From NCBI GenBank assembly GCA_943787675.1, contig CALSNK010000009.1, forward strand, positions 1 through 64,000: a DNA stretch of 64,000 nucleotides, given 5' to 3'. How positions within the stretch are numbered: the first letter of the stretch is position 1; each line of letters starts with the position of its first letter. Below, piece after piece: positions 1 through 9,100 of the stretch. Below the pieces are notes generated by a model. That model was not told where the DNA came from. It made no database searches and worked only from the letters and a program-made list of their open reading frames with translations. The stretch is from an uncultured Pseudomonadales bacterium (GTDB taxonomy: Bacteria; Pseudomonadota; Gammaproteobacteria; Pseudomonadales; Porticoccaceae). The position numbers were made by a program, and so were the translations under genes.

Positions 1-1
1 G

Positions 2-1294
2 AGCGAGGCCGTCCCCATACCAGCAACGGCGCTTTTGCCTATTCCGCTGATGCCATTATTTGGTATTGGGGAAATGAAAATGGTCGCTAGCAACTACGGC
101 CACCCACTGATATTCCTGTTTCTGGGTGGTTTTTTACTGGCTGTAGCCATGCAGAAGTGGGGGCTGCACCGACGCATTGCGCTCAGGATCATCTCATTAG
201 TTGGTACTAATCAAGACAGCGTGATCGGTGGTTTTATGATTGCGACGGCTTTTCTGTCGATGTGGATATCCAACACATCGACAACCATTATGATGTATGC
301 GGTAGCCTTGTCGGTGATCGATTTTGTGGCTCGGCAAACGCCTGATGAGAACACAGTACGTCGTTTTGGTGTGTCATTGATGCTGTGTATTGCCTACAGT
401 GCGACGATAGGCGGAGTGGGTACGCTAATCGGAACGCCTACCAATGCCTTATTGGCAAGTTTTCTCTCCAGTAGCTATGGCATTGAGATCGATTTTTTCA
501 CTTGGATGACGTTTGGTGTTCCCATTGTCCTTATCATGCTTCCAATAGCTTGGATTATGCTGACCAAAGTTATATTCCCATCAACCCAAGTTAGTATTGG
601 CGATGTCGGGACTGTTATTAAACAAGAATTAGGCGAGCTGGGTTCAATGTCTAAGGCCGAAAAAGCCGTTGCCTATGTTTTTCTGGGCGCGGCGTTGGGT
701 TGGATGTTTCGCCAACAGGTGGTGGCCTTGACCGGGCTATCCATCAATGACACTACTGTTGCCCTTTGTGCGGCAATGGTGCTCTTTGCATGGCCCATTG
801 TGGGGAAGAAAACACAATTTGTATTGGAGTGGGAGGACACAAAAGAATTACCTTGGGGTGTGTTATTGCTTTTTGGTGGTGGCCTCGCGCTAGCCGCCGC
901 CTTTGATCATACCGGTTTGTCAGTCTGGATAGGAGAGGCGGTTACAGGCTTTGACGTGAATGTTTGGTTGATGATATTTATAGTGGCCATAACGGTTGTA
1001 TTTTCAACGGAAATTACATCAAACACTGCATCGGCGGCTACCTTTCTACCGGTGCTCGGTGCGGTTGCGATAGGCATGGAAATGGATCCACGTATGCTTG
1101 CTATTCCAGCCACAGTTGCGGCCTCCATGGCATTTATGATGCCGGTGGCGACACCGCCAAATGCCATTGTTTTCACCTACGAGAAAATGCGCCTTTTTGA
1201 TATGGTCAAGGCGGGTTTCTGGCTAAACATTATTGCTATAGCAGTGACCTTTGCCAGTACCTATTTACTTATTGAGCGGGTGTTTGGTATTTGA
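2..1294 (+). CDS. DASS/SLC13-family sodium:anion (dicarboxylate-type) symporter, 5' truncated
   Basis: Inner-membrane symporter that would import di- or tricarboxylates or sulfate with Na+. The reading frame is open from base 2 and the codons before the first possible TTG (35) read SEAVPIPATALLPI, a typical early DASS motif, so the true start lies outside the window. Two SNT signature segments, WISNTSTT and EITSNTAS, mark the two inverted-repeat halves that bind Na+ and substrate. Many hydrophobic helices follow and the protein ends naturally at TGA. Substrate cannot be told from sequence. A 318-bp gap separates it from the next plus-strand gene. Confidence 0.9.
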   Translation, partial: SEAVPIPATALLPIPLMPLFGIGEMKMVASNYGHPLIFLFLGGFLLAVAMQKWGLHRRIALRIISLVGTNQDSVIGGFMIATAFLSMWISNTSTTIMMYAVALSVIDFVARQTPDENTVRRFGVSLMLCIAYSATIGGVGTLIGTPTNALLASFLSSSYGIEIDFFTWMTFGVPIVLIMLPIAWIMLTKVIFPSTQVSIGDVGTVIKQELGELGSMSKAEKAVAYVFLGAALGWMFRQQVVALTGLSINDTTVALCAAMVLFAWPIVGKKTQFVLEWEDTKELPWGVLLLFGGGLALAAAFDHTGLSVWIGEAVTGFDVNVWLMIFIVAITVVFSTEITSNTASAATFLPVLGAVAIGMEMDPRMLAIPATVAASMAFMMPVATPPNAIVFTYEKMRLFDMVKAGFWLNIIAIAVTFASTYLLIERVFGI

Positions 1295-1612
1295 TCTTCA
1301 ATGGCTATATCCAGAGCCCGACCATGACGCGGGACTGAATAACGCTCGTTTGTAGAGTCTCACATTGGAGTATTTATATCCGTTTCTCAGTAAGACGTCG
1401 ATATGAATTTAACTAGAGCACTCAACACACATCGTGAATCAAATATCTACAAATTAAGAGTTTATTGCTAATTTGTAAACATATAGTATTTCTCAAAGTC
1501 TATGCTACTTTGAATTTTGGCGCTTGATACAGCCTAGTAGCAAAAGACTGATTAGAAAGTCGATGGGCAGTCGTGCTGATCGGGAGAATAAAAAAATTTA
1601 AAGGGGAATAAA
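1295..1612. other. Intergenic region upstream of the TonB-dependent receptor
   Basis: No supported gene. The stretch is AT-rich, especially at 1430-1500, and presumably carries the promoter of the receptor gene; I could not assign a convincing -35/-10 pair. The ribosome binding site AAGGGGA lies just before the ATG at 1613. The antisense reading frame here has no family resemblance. Confidence 0.5.
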
Positions 1613-4459
1613 ATGCAGAAAAATAATAATAAATTCGACAGCCTGTCCCATAGAGTAGGCAGTTTAACGTCAGCGAGTTTACTGACGTTGTTATCACTTG
1701 GATCATTGCCACTGACGGCTAATGCTCAAGGTGATGTAAAAGCGGTTGAGTCCCTCGAAGAGATCGTTGTTACCGGTAGCCGAATTCAACGTTCTGGCTT
1801 TGAAACCTCTACGCCGGTAAATGTTGTCGGCCAGGCGGCGATTGAAGACTCCGGTTATGGGAATGTTTACGATGTGCTTAAGTCTGTTCCTTCAATCGGT
1901 GTTGGTCTTGGTGGTTCAAACTCTAGTCCTGAGGCTGTATCTAATGCCCAGGCTGGTGCGGCCTTCGTCAACCTCAGAGGTTTAGGTACCGATAGAAGTC
2001 TGGTGCTGGTAAACGGGCGTCGCCGCGTATCGGGTAGCTCTGATTCCTCTGCTGTTGATGTCTCGATGATACCTGCAGGTATGATTGAGCGTGTGGAGAT
2101 TATTACCGGTGGTGCGTCAGCGGTCTATGGTGCAGATGCGGTTAGTGGCGTTGTTAATCTAATTATGAAAGATGATATTGATGGCCTAGAGATGTCTGTT
2201 GGTACTGGTGCTTCTACTGAAGGTGGCGGCGGCGAGAGAGTTTCTTTTGATCTAGCTGGTGGCTCGGATTTTGCGGAAGGGCGTGGCTCCATGGTGTTTG
2301 GCCTGAGTTATAGCAAGGAAGACGAATTGACCTCTCAGCAACGAGACTTTTCCAAAACTCAGCTAACTTTGACTAAAAATCCTGATAATACTTCGGCCAG
2401 CGATGGTATACCTGACCGGGCTCACTTCGACGATGTCGGTTTATTTGCCTATTCACCCTTAGGTTCATTCAAGGTCGGTGGTCAGTGGTATACCGCTGTT
2501 CCGAACCTGAGGTTAATAGATGCCGGTGAAACCATTTCTAGTGTTCGTGGCATTGGTGCAGAGGGCTTTCGCCGAGTGGATTATTCCCGTCTGCGACAGG
2601 AGCAAGAAATTCTGTCCACCCGAGTCAGTCTGAACTACGAAATTTCAGAAGATGTTAATTTCTTTGTCGACGCTGATTTTGCAAAAACCACCAGTGTAGG
2701 CTCTGGGCAGCCAGATAACACGTCTAAGAATGGTGGCTTAGCCATCAATACGTTACAGCGTGATAATCCACTGATGCCCGCTGATATGGGGGCTCTTTTG
2801 GATGCGAACGGACTATCGTCGATTAAATATAATGCGGCGTATGGAGCGTGGGGGTTAAGGTCACCTACCTTTGAGCGTAGCAGCTATGGAATTACATTGG
2901 GCCTCGAAGGCGAGATGAGTAACGATTGGAGCTGGGATGTGGCGTTTCAGGAATCTAGCTATGAAAACAATTCCGAGTGGAATAATTACGTTATCACCCA
3001 GAATCTTGCCAATGCGATAGACGTGATCGCCGACCCGGTGTCGGGTGAACCTGTTTGCCGAAGTGGTGCTTCAGGTTGTGTACCATTCTTTCCTTTGGGA
3101 GGTGCCACGCCATCAAATGAGGTGCTGTCTTATCTTCAGCATACGGTACTTCGATCTCACAGAAACGAACAGAGCATAGCCTCAGCGTCTTTGTCAGGTG
3201 ATATCGTGGACCTGCCGGCCGGCGCTATTCAATTTGCCACAGGCTTTGAATATCGCGAGGAGTCTATTTCTGCCTTGGATGATGGATTGGCAAGACAGGG
3301 AGCGGTGCACCTATTCAGAGGTGCAGAGCCACAGGATGCCGATATGTCCGTTAAAGAGGCGTATTTGGAGGTTCTTATTCCGGTTATTTCCGATCAGTTG
3401 GATGTTGAGGCCGCGGTCAGGGTTTCCGATTACGACACCATTGGCAGCACATCCGCCACCAAGATTGGCATTAATTGGGCGCCGAGTGATGATATTCGGT
3501 TCCGAGTTTCAAGTGCGACCAGTGTTCGTGCACCCAACCTTTCTGAGTTGTTCAACCCAGGCGTAACTACGGCTAATTTTATTGAAGATCCATGCGACGA
3601 TGCCCGAATTGATCAGGGTACTGGCTACCGTGCAAGTAACTGTGTGGCTTTAGGTTTGCCAGCGGGCTGGATCGATCCTGATCCGGACCCCGCCAAGGAA
3701 CTAGTAACCGGTGGTAACGCTAACTTAACGGAAGAAGAGTCTGACTCACTTACTTTTGGTGTGGTCATTACACCCACTGCTGTTGAAGGACTTTCTGTGT
3801 CTATCGATTATTGGGATATTGAAATTACCGATGCCGTAGGCTCTTTTGGTGTTGCCGACATCCTTAAGAAATGTGTTGATTCGCCGACGATCGACAACAA
3901 ATTCTGCCCATTGATTACCCGGGATGCCCAGTCGTCTATCGCCCGTATTGACGTTAATAAGGTCAATGTTGGTAGTTTAAACGCGACTGGTATCGATTTT
4001 CAAAGTCAATATGGATTTGGCCTGTGGGACGGTGATTTTTCCATGGCATTAAGTGGGTCTTATCTACTGGATCATGAGCAGATAATTGACGCAGGGGATC
4101 CGACCAGTCTGTTTATTACTAAGGGCAACCCCGACAACCCCGAGTTCCGTTCGAACTTGAACCTGTCATACGTTGAAGGTCCCTTATCGGTTAGTCTCAA
4201 TACTCGGTATATCGGTTCCGCTGAGCTAGATCCGAATGCTCTAACTGATGAGACAATTGATAAAAATGGAGTCCCTTCCAGAATCTACAATGACTTGATA
4301 GTTGGTTATGAGTTTGACAACTCTCTTAACTTGACGGCAACCGTGACCAATATCGCTGATGTAAATCCTCCTCGTCGCGATGGGACATGGACAGGCCAGA
4401 GAGGAAACTATGACAATATGGGCCGTTTTATCTCTTTAAGAGCCGCCTATAACTTCTAA
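1613..4459 (+). CDS. TonB-dependent outer-membrane receptor (948 aa)
   Basis: Outer-membrane active transporter energised by TonB-ExbBD. Residues 1-39 form a signal peptide ending in TANAQ. A TonB-box-like EEIVVTGSRI follows at about 49-58, then the plug domain (NVYDVLKSVPSI, LRGLGTDRSLVLVNGRR, GGASAVYGADAVSGVVNLI) and a long beta-barrel ending in ...RAAYNF with the usual C-terminal aromatic. Length and the 'VTGSRI' plug type fit receptors for plant- or algal-derived or peptide substrates rather than classical siderophore receptors, but the substrate is unknown. Good ribosome binding site (AAGGGGA, about 6 nt before the ATG). It is followed by a strong terminator, so it is probably monocistronic, although the downstream catabolic genes may serve the same substrate. 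Confidence 0.93.
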   Translation: MQKNNNKFDSLSHRVGSLTSASLLTLLSLGSLPLTANAQGDVKAVESLEEIVVTGSRIQRSGFETSTPVNVVGQAAIEDSGYGNVYDVLKSVPSIGVGLGGSNSSPEAVSNAQAGAAFVNLRGLGTDRSLVLVNGRRRVSGSSDSSAVDVSMIPAGMIERVEIITGGASAVYGADAVSGVVNLIMKDDIDGLEMSVGTGASTEGGGGERVSFDLAGGSDFAEGRGSMVFGLSYSKEDELTSQQRDFSKTQLTLTKNPDNTSASDGIPDRAHFDDVGLFAYSPLGSFKVGGQWYTAVPNLRLIDAGETISSVRGIGAEGFRRVDYSRLRQEQEILSTRVSLNYEISEDVNFFVDADFAKTTSVGSGQPDNTSKNGGLAINTLQRDNPLMPADMGALLDANGLSSIKYNAAYGAWGLRSPTFERSSYGITLGLEGEMSNDWSWDVAFQESSYENNSEWNNYVITQNLANAIDVIADPVSGEPVCRSGASGCVPFFPLGGATPSNEVLSYLQHTVLRSHRNEQSIASASLSGDIVDLPAGAIQFATGFEYREESISALDDGLARQGAVHLFRGAEPQDADMSVKEAYLEVLIPVISDQLDVEAAVRVSDYDTIGSTSATKIGINWAPSDDIRFRVSSATSVRAPNLSELFNPGVTTANFIEDPCDDARIDQGTGYRASNCVALGLPAGWIDPDPDPAKELVTGGNANLTEEESDSLTFGVVITPTAVEGLSVSIDYWDIEITDAVGSFGVADILKKCVDSPTIDNKFCPLITRDAQSSIARIDVNKVNVGSLNATGIDFQSQYGFGLWDGDFSMALSGSYLLDHEQIIDAGDPTSLFITKGNPDNPEFRSNLNLSYVEGPLSVSLNTRYIGSAELDPNALTDETIDKNGVPSRIYNDLIVGYEFDNSLNLTATVTNIADVNPPRRDGTWTGQRGNYDNMGRFISLRAAYNF

Positions 4460-4475
4460 ACGTTGTACATAGATA

Positions 4476-4502
4476 GGCTGGGGCCCTGCCCCAGCCTTTT
4501 TT
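4476..4502 (+). terminator. Rho-independent terminator of the TonB-dependent receptor gene
   Basis: Perfect 8-bp stem GGCTGGGG/CCCCAGCC (4476-4483 with 4489-4496), loop CCCTG, then six T residues. It lies 17 bp after the receptor stop codon. Confidence 0.93.
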
Positions 4503-4556
4503 GTATTTTATGCCTATAGGAAACGGAACAACCAATTTTGGTAAGATAAGACTCTT

Positions 4557-5435
4557 ATGTTTACTTCTTATACACATGAATTACGTTTGGTTAACGGCCT
4601 TAATATCCACTGTCGTATTGGTGGAGAAGGTCCTCCGTTACTACTGCTGCATGGTCATCCTCAAACTCATGTAATTTGGCATAAGGTGGCTGATCAACTG
4701 GCAGAGAACTTCACCGTGGTTGCCGCCGATTTGAGAGGGTATGGCGACAGTGATAAGCCTCCAGCGTCTGAAGCTAGCGCCTCTTACTCCAAGCGGATCA
4801 TGGCGAGAGATCAATTGCTGCTGATGCAGTCTTTTGGGTTTGCTCAGTTTTCGGTACTTGCCCATGACCGCGGGGCGAGAGTCGCCCACCGCCTTGCTCT
4901 TGACCACCCCGATGCCGTGACCCGAATGATCCTGCTAGATATAGCGCCAACATTGGCAATGTATACCCAAGCCAATGAGGAATTTGCCCGCGCTTATTGG
5001 CATTGGTTTTTCCTAATTCGTCCAACACCGCTACCAGAAACATTGATAGAAGCAGATCCCGAAAACTATCTGCGCACTGTGATGGGGACGAGGAGCGCTG
5101 GAATGGGTCCGTTTACCGATGATGCATTTAGTGAATACTTACGTTGCTTAAAGTTACCTGGCGCCGCGATCGCCATATGTGAGGACTACCGAGCGAGTGC
5201 AGGGCTAGACCTAGAGCATGACAAAGCCGATATTGATGCTGGAAATAAACTCAAATGCCCACTATTAGCATTGTGGGGAGAAAAGGGTACGGTCGGGCGG
5301 TGTTTCTCGCCCTTACATGAATGGCAAAAAGTGGCATTGAACGTCGAGGGTAATGCTTTGGCATCGGGTCACTATATCGCTGAAGAAATACCTGAATTAT
5401 TGCTCGAATACACGCTGGATTTTCTTAAACAATAA
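4557..5435 (+). CDS. Alpha/beta hydrolase of the haloacetate (fluoroacetate) dehalogenase type
   Basis: Predicted cytoplasmic hydrolase of 292 aa, the usual length for this family. Seen: oxyanion region LLLLHGHPQTH (28-38), nucleophile motif HDRGAR with Asp104 and the two carboxylate-binding Arg105 and Arg108, second acid Asp128 (LLDIAPT), halide-pocket residues His149-Trp150 and Tyr211 (CEDYRAS), and catalytic His272 (SGH). In fluoroacetate dehalogenases these same positions attack the C-halogen bond through an Asp ester. An epoxide hydrolase is the alternative, but the Arg pair and the HW/Y halide pocket argue for a haloacid substrate. The ribosome binding site is weak. The next gene starts 14 bp downstream, suggesting co-transcription with the NSS transporter. 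Confidence 0.82.
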   Translation: MFTSYTHELRLVNGLNIHCRIGGEGPPLLLLHGHPQTHVIWHKVADQLAENFTVVAADLRGYGDSDKPPASEASASYSKRIMARDQLLLMQSFGFAQFSVLAHDRGARVAHRLALDHPDAVTRMILLDIAPTLAMYTQANEEFARAYWHWFFLIRPTPLPETLIEADPENYLRTVMGTRSAGMGPFTDDAFSEYLRCLKLPGAAIAICEDYRASAGLDLEHDKADIDAGNKLKCPLLALWGEKGTVGRCFSPLHEWQKVALNVEGNALASGHYIAEEIPELLLEYTLDFLKQ

Positions 5436-5449
5436 TAAGGGTTAGCAAC

Positions 5450-6868
5450 ATGACTGAAGGGCGCGAACAATTTAGCTCACGGCTGGGGTTTATATTAGCG
5501 GCAACAGGGTCCGCTGTGGGTATTGGTAATCTGGTTGGCTTTCCAGTCGCAGCGACCAAGGGTGGTGGCGGTGCCTTTTTGTTACTGTATGCAATGTTTG
5601 TGGTCTTTATTTGTATTCCGGTAATGATGGCTGAACTGAGTCTGGGCAGACGGACCCAGAAAGATCCGATCGGAGCCTATCTGAAAGAAGCCGGTGCTGG
5701 GTCGCCTTGGCGAATCACTGGGCTACTATCCGTTATTACCCCTTTTATGATCGCTGTTTTTTATATGGTTATCACTGTATGGATTTTTGGTTATTTCATT
5801 GAAATTGTTTCGGGTAATCTAGATACGCTGGCAAAACCGGAAACCTTTAATGTTTTTATTAATAGCAATAAGGTATTTGTTTATCTAGTAATTGTGGCTG
5901 TTTTTTTAAATGTAATATTGCTTTCAGGGGTGAAAAACGGCATCGAACGAGCAGCTAAAATTATGATGCCTGCGCTTTTTTTACTCCTCCTGGGTTTGGT
6001 TATTTTTGTTCTTACCCTTGATAATGCGATACTTGGTTTACGTTATTATCTGATTCCCGACTTTAGCAAAGTGGATGCGGTTGTGGTCAATAGCGCTTTA
6101 TCACAGGCATTTTTTTCGTTGTCGCTGGGGATGGGAATTCTTATCACTTACGGCTCCTATGTCGACCGAGGTGAAAGTCTTGCTGCCAACGCCAAATTAG
6201 TGGCTATGGCTGATTCGGCAGTTGCGTTTTGCGCGGGGCTGATGATATTGCCGGCTATATTTGCTCTCAACCCAAAAGCTAATACCGAAGATTTAACAGA
6301 TTCTTCTGTTGGTATGATGTTTTCCTATCTGCCGAAGATCTTTATGGCATTGGAGTCGTCGGTTGGTTACGTGGGAGCGAGTGTAGTGGCCGCCATATTC
6401 TTTTTGCTAGTGTTTTTTGCCGCAATTACATCGCTCGTGTCAATCACAGAGGTGCCGACCTCCAGTTTCATCGATACGCTGGGTCTAAGTCGAAAGAAAG
6501 CACTGATTTGGCTTGTTTCAGTGATGGGCCTGCTCACGGTAGCCTGTATTGTCTCGTTCGGTATGGTCGATGGATTAACTGCCTTTGTTGAGTATGGCAA
6601 TATGAAAAAGTCTTTCTTTGATGTGGTGGTGGATATTTTTTATGACACCATATTACCGCTGAATGGTCTGTTGATATGTCTATTTGCTCGCTATCGTTGG
6701 AAAAATAGCCTAGATGATGAACTAGCGCGAGGTGACAATGGGTATGAGGGATCGTTTACTAAGCGTTATGTTGATATATCTTTGGCAACGTTAATTCCGA
6801 TTATTTTGCTTCTTGTTTTTATCAATACTGTTGCGCAAAAATATTTCGCATTCACAATTATCGGATAG
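5450..6868 (+). CDS. Sodium-dependent transporter, neurotransmitter:sodium symporter (NSS/SNF) family
   Basis: Inner-membrane Na+-coupled importer, generally for amino acids or related small molecules. The N-terminus FSSRLGFILAATGSAVGIGN followed by a GGGGAF glycine-rich segment is the NSS TM1 substrate/sodium-binding signature. About 11 hydrophobic segments occur over 472 aa, which fits the shorter bacterial branch (MhsT/TnaT-like). The ribosome binding site AAGGG precedes ATG 5450. The gene sits 14 bp after the dehalogenase-like gene and upstream of leuCD, so it may feed the catabolic genes that follow. Substrate unknown. Confidence 0.9.
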   Translation: MTEGREQFSSRLGFILAATGSAVGIGNLVGFPVAATKGGGGAFLLLYAMFVVFICIPVMMAELSLGRRTQKDPIGAYLKEAGAGSPWRITGLLSVITPFMIAVFYMVITVWIFGYFIEIVSGNLDTLAKPETFNVFINSNKVFVYLVIVAVFLNVILLSGVKNGIERAAKIMMPALFLLLLGLVIFVLTLDNAILGLRYYLIPDFSKVDAVVVNSALSQAFFSLSLGMGILITYGSYVDRGESLAANAKLVAMADSAVAFCAGLMILPAIFALNPKANTEDLTDSSVGMMFSYLPKIFMALESSVGYVGASVVAAIFFLLVFFAAITSLVSITEVPTSSFIDTLGLSRKKALIWLVSVMGLLTVACIVSFGMVDGLTAFVEYGNMKKSFFDVVVDIFYDTILPLNGLLICLFARYRWKNSLDDELARGDNGYEGSFTKRYVDISLATLIPIILLLVFINTVAQKYFAFTIIG

Positions 6869-7039
6869 CTTCAGCCTATCGGTTTAATCCTGCATCGAGG
6901 AGTATTGCCAATTAATCGTGGTTAATCGAATCACATTTTGCATCTTGAATCACGCTCTATAGCGATTAAAATTCAGTTAACAAAAAGTGTTTCTTTCGGC
7001 GCACTTATTTTTATCACTCACCATAAAATATATAGTTAT

Positions 7040-8464
7040 ATGAAAAACCCCAAAACTCTCTACGACAAGCTTATTGATTCGCATACGGTGTGTGAACTCG
7101 ACGATGAAGGTCATGTTCTCCTGTATGTCGATCGTCAGGTACTTAACGAATACACCAGCCCACAGGCATTTAGTGGGTTGAGAGAGGCCGACCGGCGCGT
7201 GCGGCGACCGGAAGCATCTCTGGCAGTGGTGGACCATGTCAACTCTACCGAAGCCCAGCGGATCTCTGTCCAGCCGGAAGAAGGTGGGGCACTTCAGGTC
7301 AATTTCTTCGAAAAGAATTGTAAAGATTTCGGTATTGAACTGTTTGATATCTTGGATCGCCGTCAAGGGATCGAGCATGTTGTGGCGCCTGAACAGGGAT
7401 TTATTTTACCCGGCATGGTTATCGGAGCTGGTGATAGTCACACTACTACTTACGGCGCCTTGGGCGCCTTCGGTTTCGGAATCGGCACCTCAGAAATTGA
7501 GCACCTTTTAGCTACTCAAACATTAATATACAAAAAGTTAAAAAAAATGCGTGTTGTCGTTAGCGGAGCTCTGGGAGTTGGGGTGACGTCGAAAGATATT
7601 ATTATGGCGGTTATCCGCAATATCGGCGCCTCTGGTGCAACAGGCTATGCGATTGAGTTTTGCGGGCCGACGATTGAGGCTTTGAGCATAGAAGCGCGAA
7701 TGACGGTTTGTAATATGGCAGTCGAAGCCGGAGCCAGAGGCGCTTTTATGGCACCAGATGAAAAGGTGTTTGAGTACCTTGAATTCAAGCCGCGAACGCC
7801 GAAGGGGCAGCTTTGGTTGCAGGCTAAAGAAAAGTGGGCTCAGCTCTACAGTGATGCCGAAGCCGTGTTCGATAAAGAGATCTCACTGGGAGCAAGCCAG
7901 ATCGAACCCATGGTGACATGGGGCACCAGTCCCGATCAGGCTGTAAATATTAATGGTTGTGTACCCAATCCAAGGGAAGAAACTGATCCGATAAAGCGCA
8001 AAGGCATGGAGCGAGCGCTCGCTTATATGGATCTAGCCGTGGGCGCGCCAATCGAAGAGATTGCCATTACCCACGCCTTTATCGGTTCTTGCACAAATGC
8101 GCGTATTGAAGACTTGCGTCAAGTCGCGGCTGTCGTGAGAGGTAAGAAAATTAATCCTGATGTTCGTGGCATGATTGTTCCCGGGTCTTCGGAGGTTCGT
8201 GTGCAGGCTCAGCTTGAAGGTCTCGCCGATATCTTTATCAGTGCCGGTTTCGAATGGCGTCAATCTGGGTGTTCAATGTGTCTGGCCATGAATGATGACG
8301 TGTTAAGTCCAGGTGATCGTTGTGCCTCCAGTACCAACCGCAATTTCGAGGGACGCCAGGGTGCGGGTGTAAGGACGCATCTTATGAGTCCAGCCATGGT
8401 GGCCGCAGCGGCCATAAATGGTCACCTATGTGATGTTCGCACAATTAGTATGGAGAATGATTAA
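7040..8464 (+). CDS. leuC: 3-isopropylmalate dehydratase large subunit-like protein (LeuC family)
   Basis: Large subunit of a [4Fe-4S] hydro-lyase of the aconitase superfamily; with the next gene it would interconvert 2- and 3-hydroxy diacids such as isopropylmalate. The ATG at 7040 gives MKNPKTLYDKLIDSH, the normal LeuC N-terminus; the open frame continues 34 codons upstream but that extension looks untranslated. Seen: GDSHTTTYGA (131-140), cluster ligands Cys351 (GSCTNAR) and Cys411/Cys414 (SGCSMC), and the MVTWGTSPDQ segment (291-300) typical of LeuC. Its stop overlaps the leuD start (TAATG). No leuA or leuB is nearby and the neighbours look catabolic, so a related diacid such as a methylated malate is possible. 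A 171-bp gap precedes it. Confidence 0.87.
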   Translation: MKNPKTLYDKLIDSHTVCELDDEGHVLLYVDRQVLNEYTSPQAFSGLREADRRVRRPEASLAVVDHVNSTEAQRISVQPEEGGALQVNFFEKNCKDFGIELFDILDRRQGIEHVVAPEQGFILPGMVIGAGDSHTTTYGALGAFGFGIGTSEIEHLLATQTLIYKKLKKMRVVVSGALGVGVTSKDIIMAVIRNIGASGATGYAIEFCGPTIEALSIEARMTVCNMAVEAGARGAFMAPDEKVFEYLEFKPRTPKGQLWLQAKEKWAQLYSDAEAVFDKEISLGASQIEPMVTWGTSPDQAVNINGCVPNPREETDPIKRKGMERALAYMDLAVGAPIEEIAITHAFIGSCTNARIEDLRQVAAVVRGKKINPDVRGMIVPGSSEVRVQAQLEGLADIFISAGFEWRQSGCSMCLAMNDDVLSPGDRCASSTNRNFEGRQGAGVRTHLMSPAMVAAAAINGHLCDVRTISMEND

Positions 8465-9072
8465 TGGAAGCATTTAATGTTGTCATAGGCAAAGTAGCAC
8501 CGATGTTGGCAGCAAATATTGATACCGATGTAATTATGCCCAAGCAGTTCTTAAAAGGCATTGATCGTAAAGGTCTCGATCGAGGCGTATTTTTTGATCA
8601 GCGATTCTTGGAATCAGGTGATCTCAATCCTGATTTTGTGCTTAACCGAACTGCATGGAGGGGAGCAAAATTCCTTGCTGTTGGACCAAATTTTGGTTGT
8701 GGCTCCAGTCGTGAACACGCCGTATGGGGGTTAAAACAACTCGGTATCCGTGCCCTAATTGGCACCACTTACGCGGGAATTTTTTATGATAACTGCCAAC
8801 GCAATGGACTTCTGGCGATAGAATTAGAAGAAGAAAAAATGTCAGAGCTAGCGAGCTTACTTTCTTCCGGCCCCGTCGGTGATGTGAGCATTGATCTGCC
8901 CACGCAAAAAATCTCCCTTGAGAACAATGGCGATATCAAATTTGATATTGATCCTATGCGCAAGGAAGTGCTTCTGCTGGGAATCGACGCAATTGGCAGT
9001 ACGTTAATGCATGCTGACACTATCGACAAATTTGAGCATCGTCATCTAAAAGAAAACCCTTGGCTGTGTTAA
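8464..9072 (+). CDS. leuD: 3-isopropylmalate dehydratase small subunit-like protein (LeuD family)
   Basis: Small (swivel) subunit that completes the active site of the LeuC-type dehydratase. The length, 202 aa, is normal. Seen: NIDTDVIMPKQFLK near residues 18-31, the substrate loop NFGCGSSREHAVWGL (about 78-92), and GTTYAGIFYDNCQRNGLL, all LeuD landmarks. Its ATG overlaps the leuC stop by one base, implying translational coupling and equal synthesis of both subunits. The acyl-CoA dehydrogenase gene begins 28 bp downstream. Biosynthetic or catabolic use cannot be decided from the sequence alone. Confidence 0.88.
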   Translation: MEAFNVVIGKVAPMLAANIDTDVIMPKQFLKGIDRKGLDRGVFFDQRFLESGDLNPDFVLNRTAWRGAKFLAVGPNFGCGSSREHAVWGLKQLGIRALIGTTYAGIFYDNCQRNGLLAIELEEEKMSELASLLSSGPVGDVSIDLPTQKISLENNGDIKFDIDPMRKEVLLLGIDAIGSTLMHADTIDKFEHRHLKENPWLC

Positions 9073-9100
9073 TCAAAGAAAATGGAATAAGTATAAAAAA

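Noticed and set aside
7040-9072. Calling the LeuC/LeuD pair aconitase or homoaconitase
   Set aside because: Two separate subunits of LeuC and LeuD size with LeuC-type motifs fit isopropylmalate dehydratase-like enzymes better; aconitases are single long chains.
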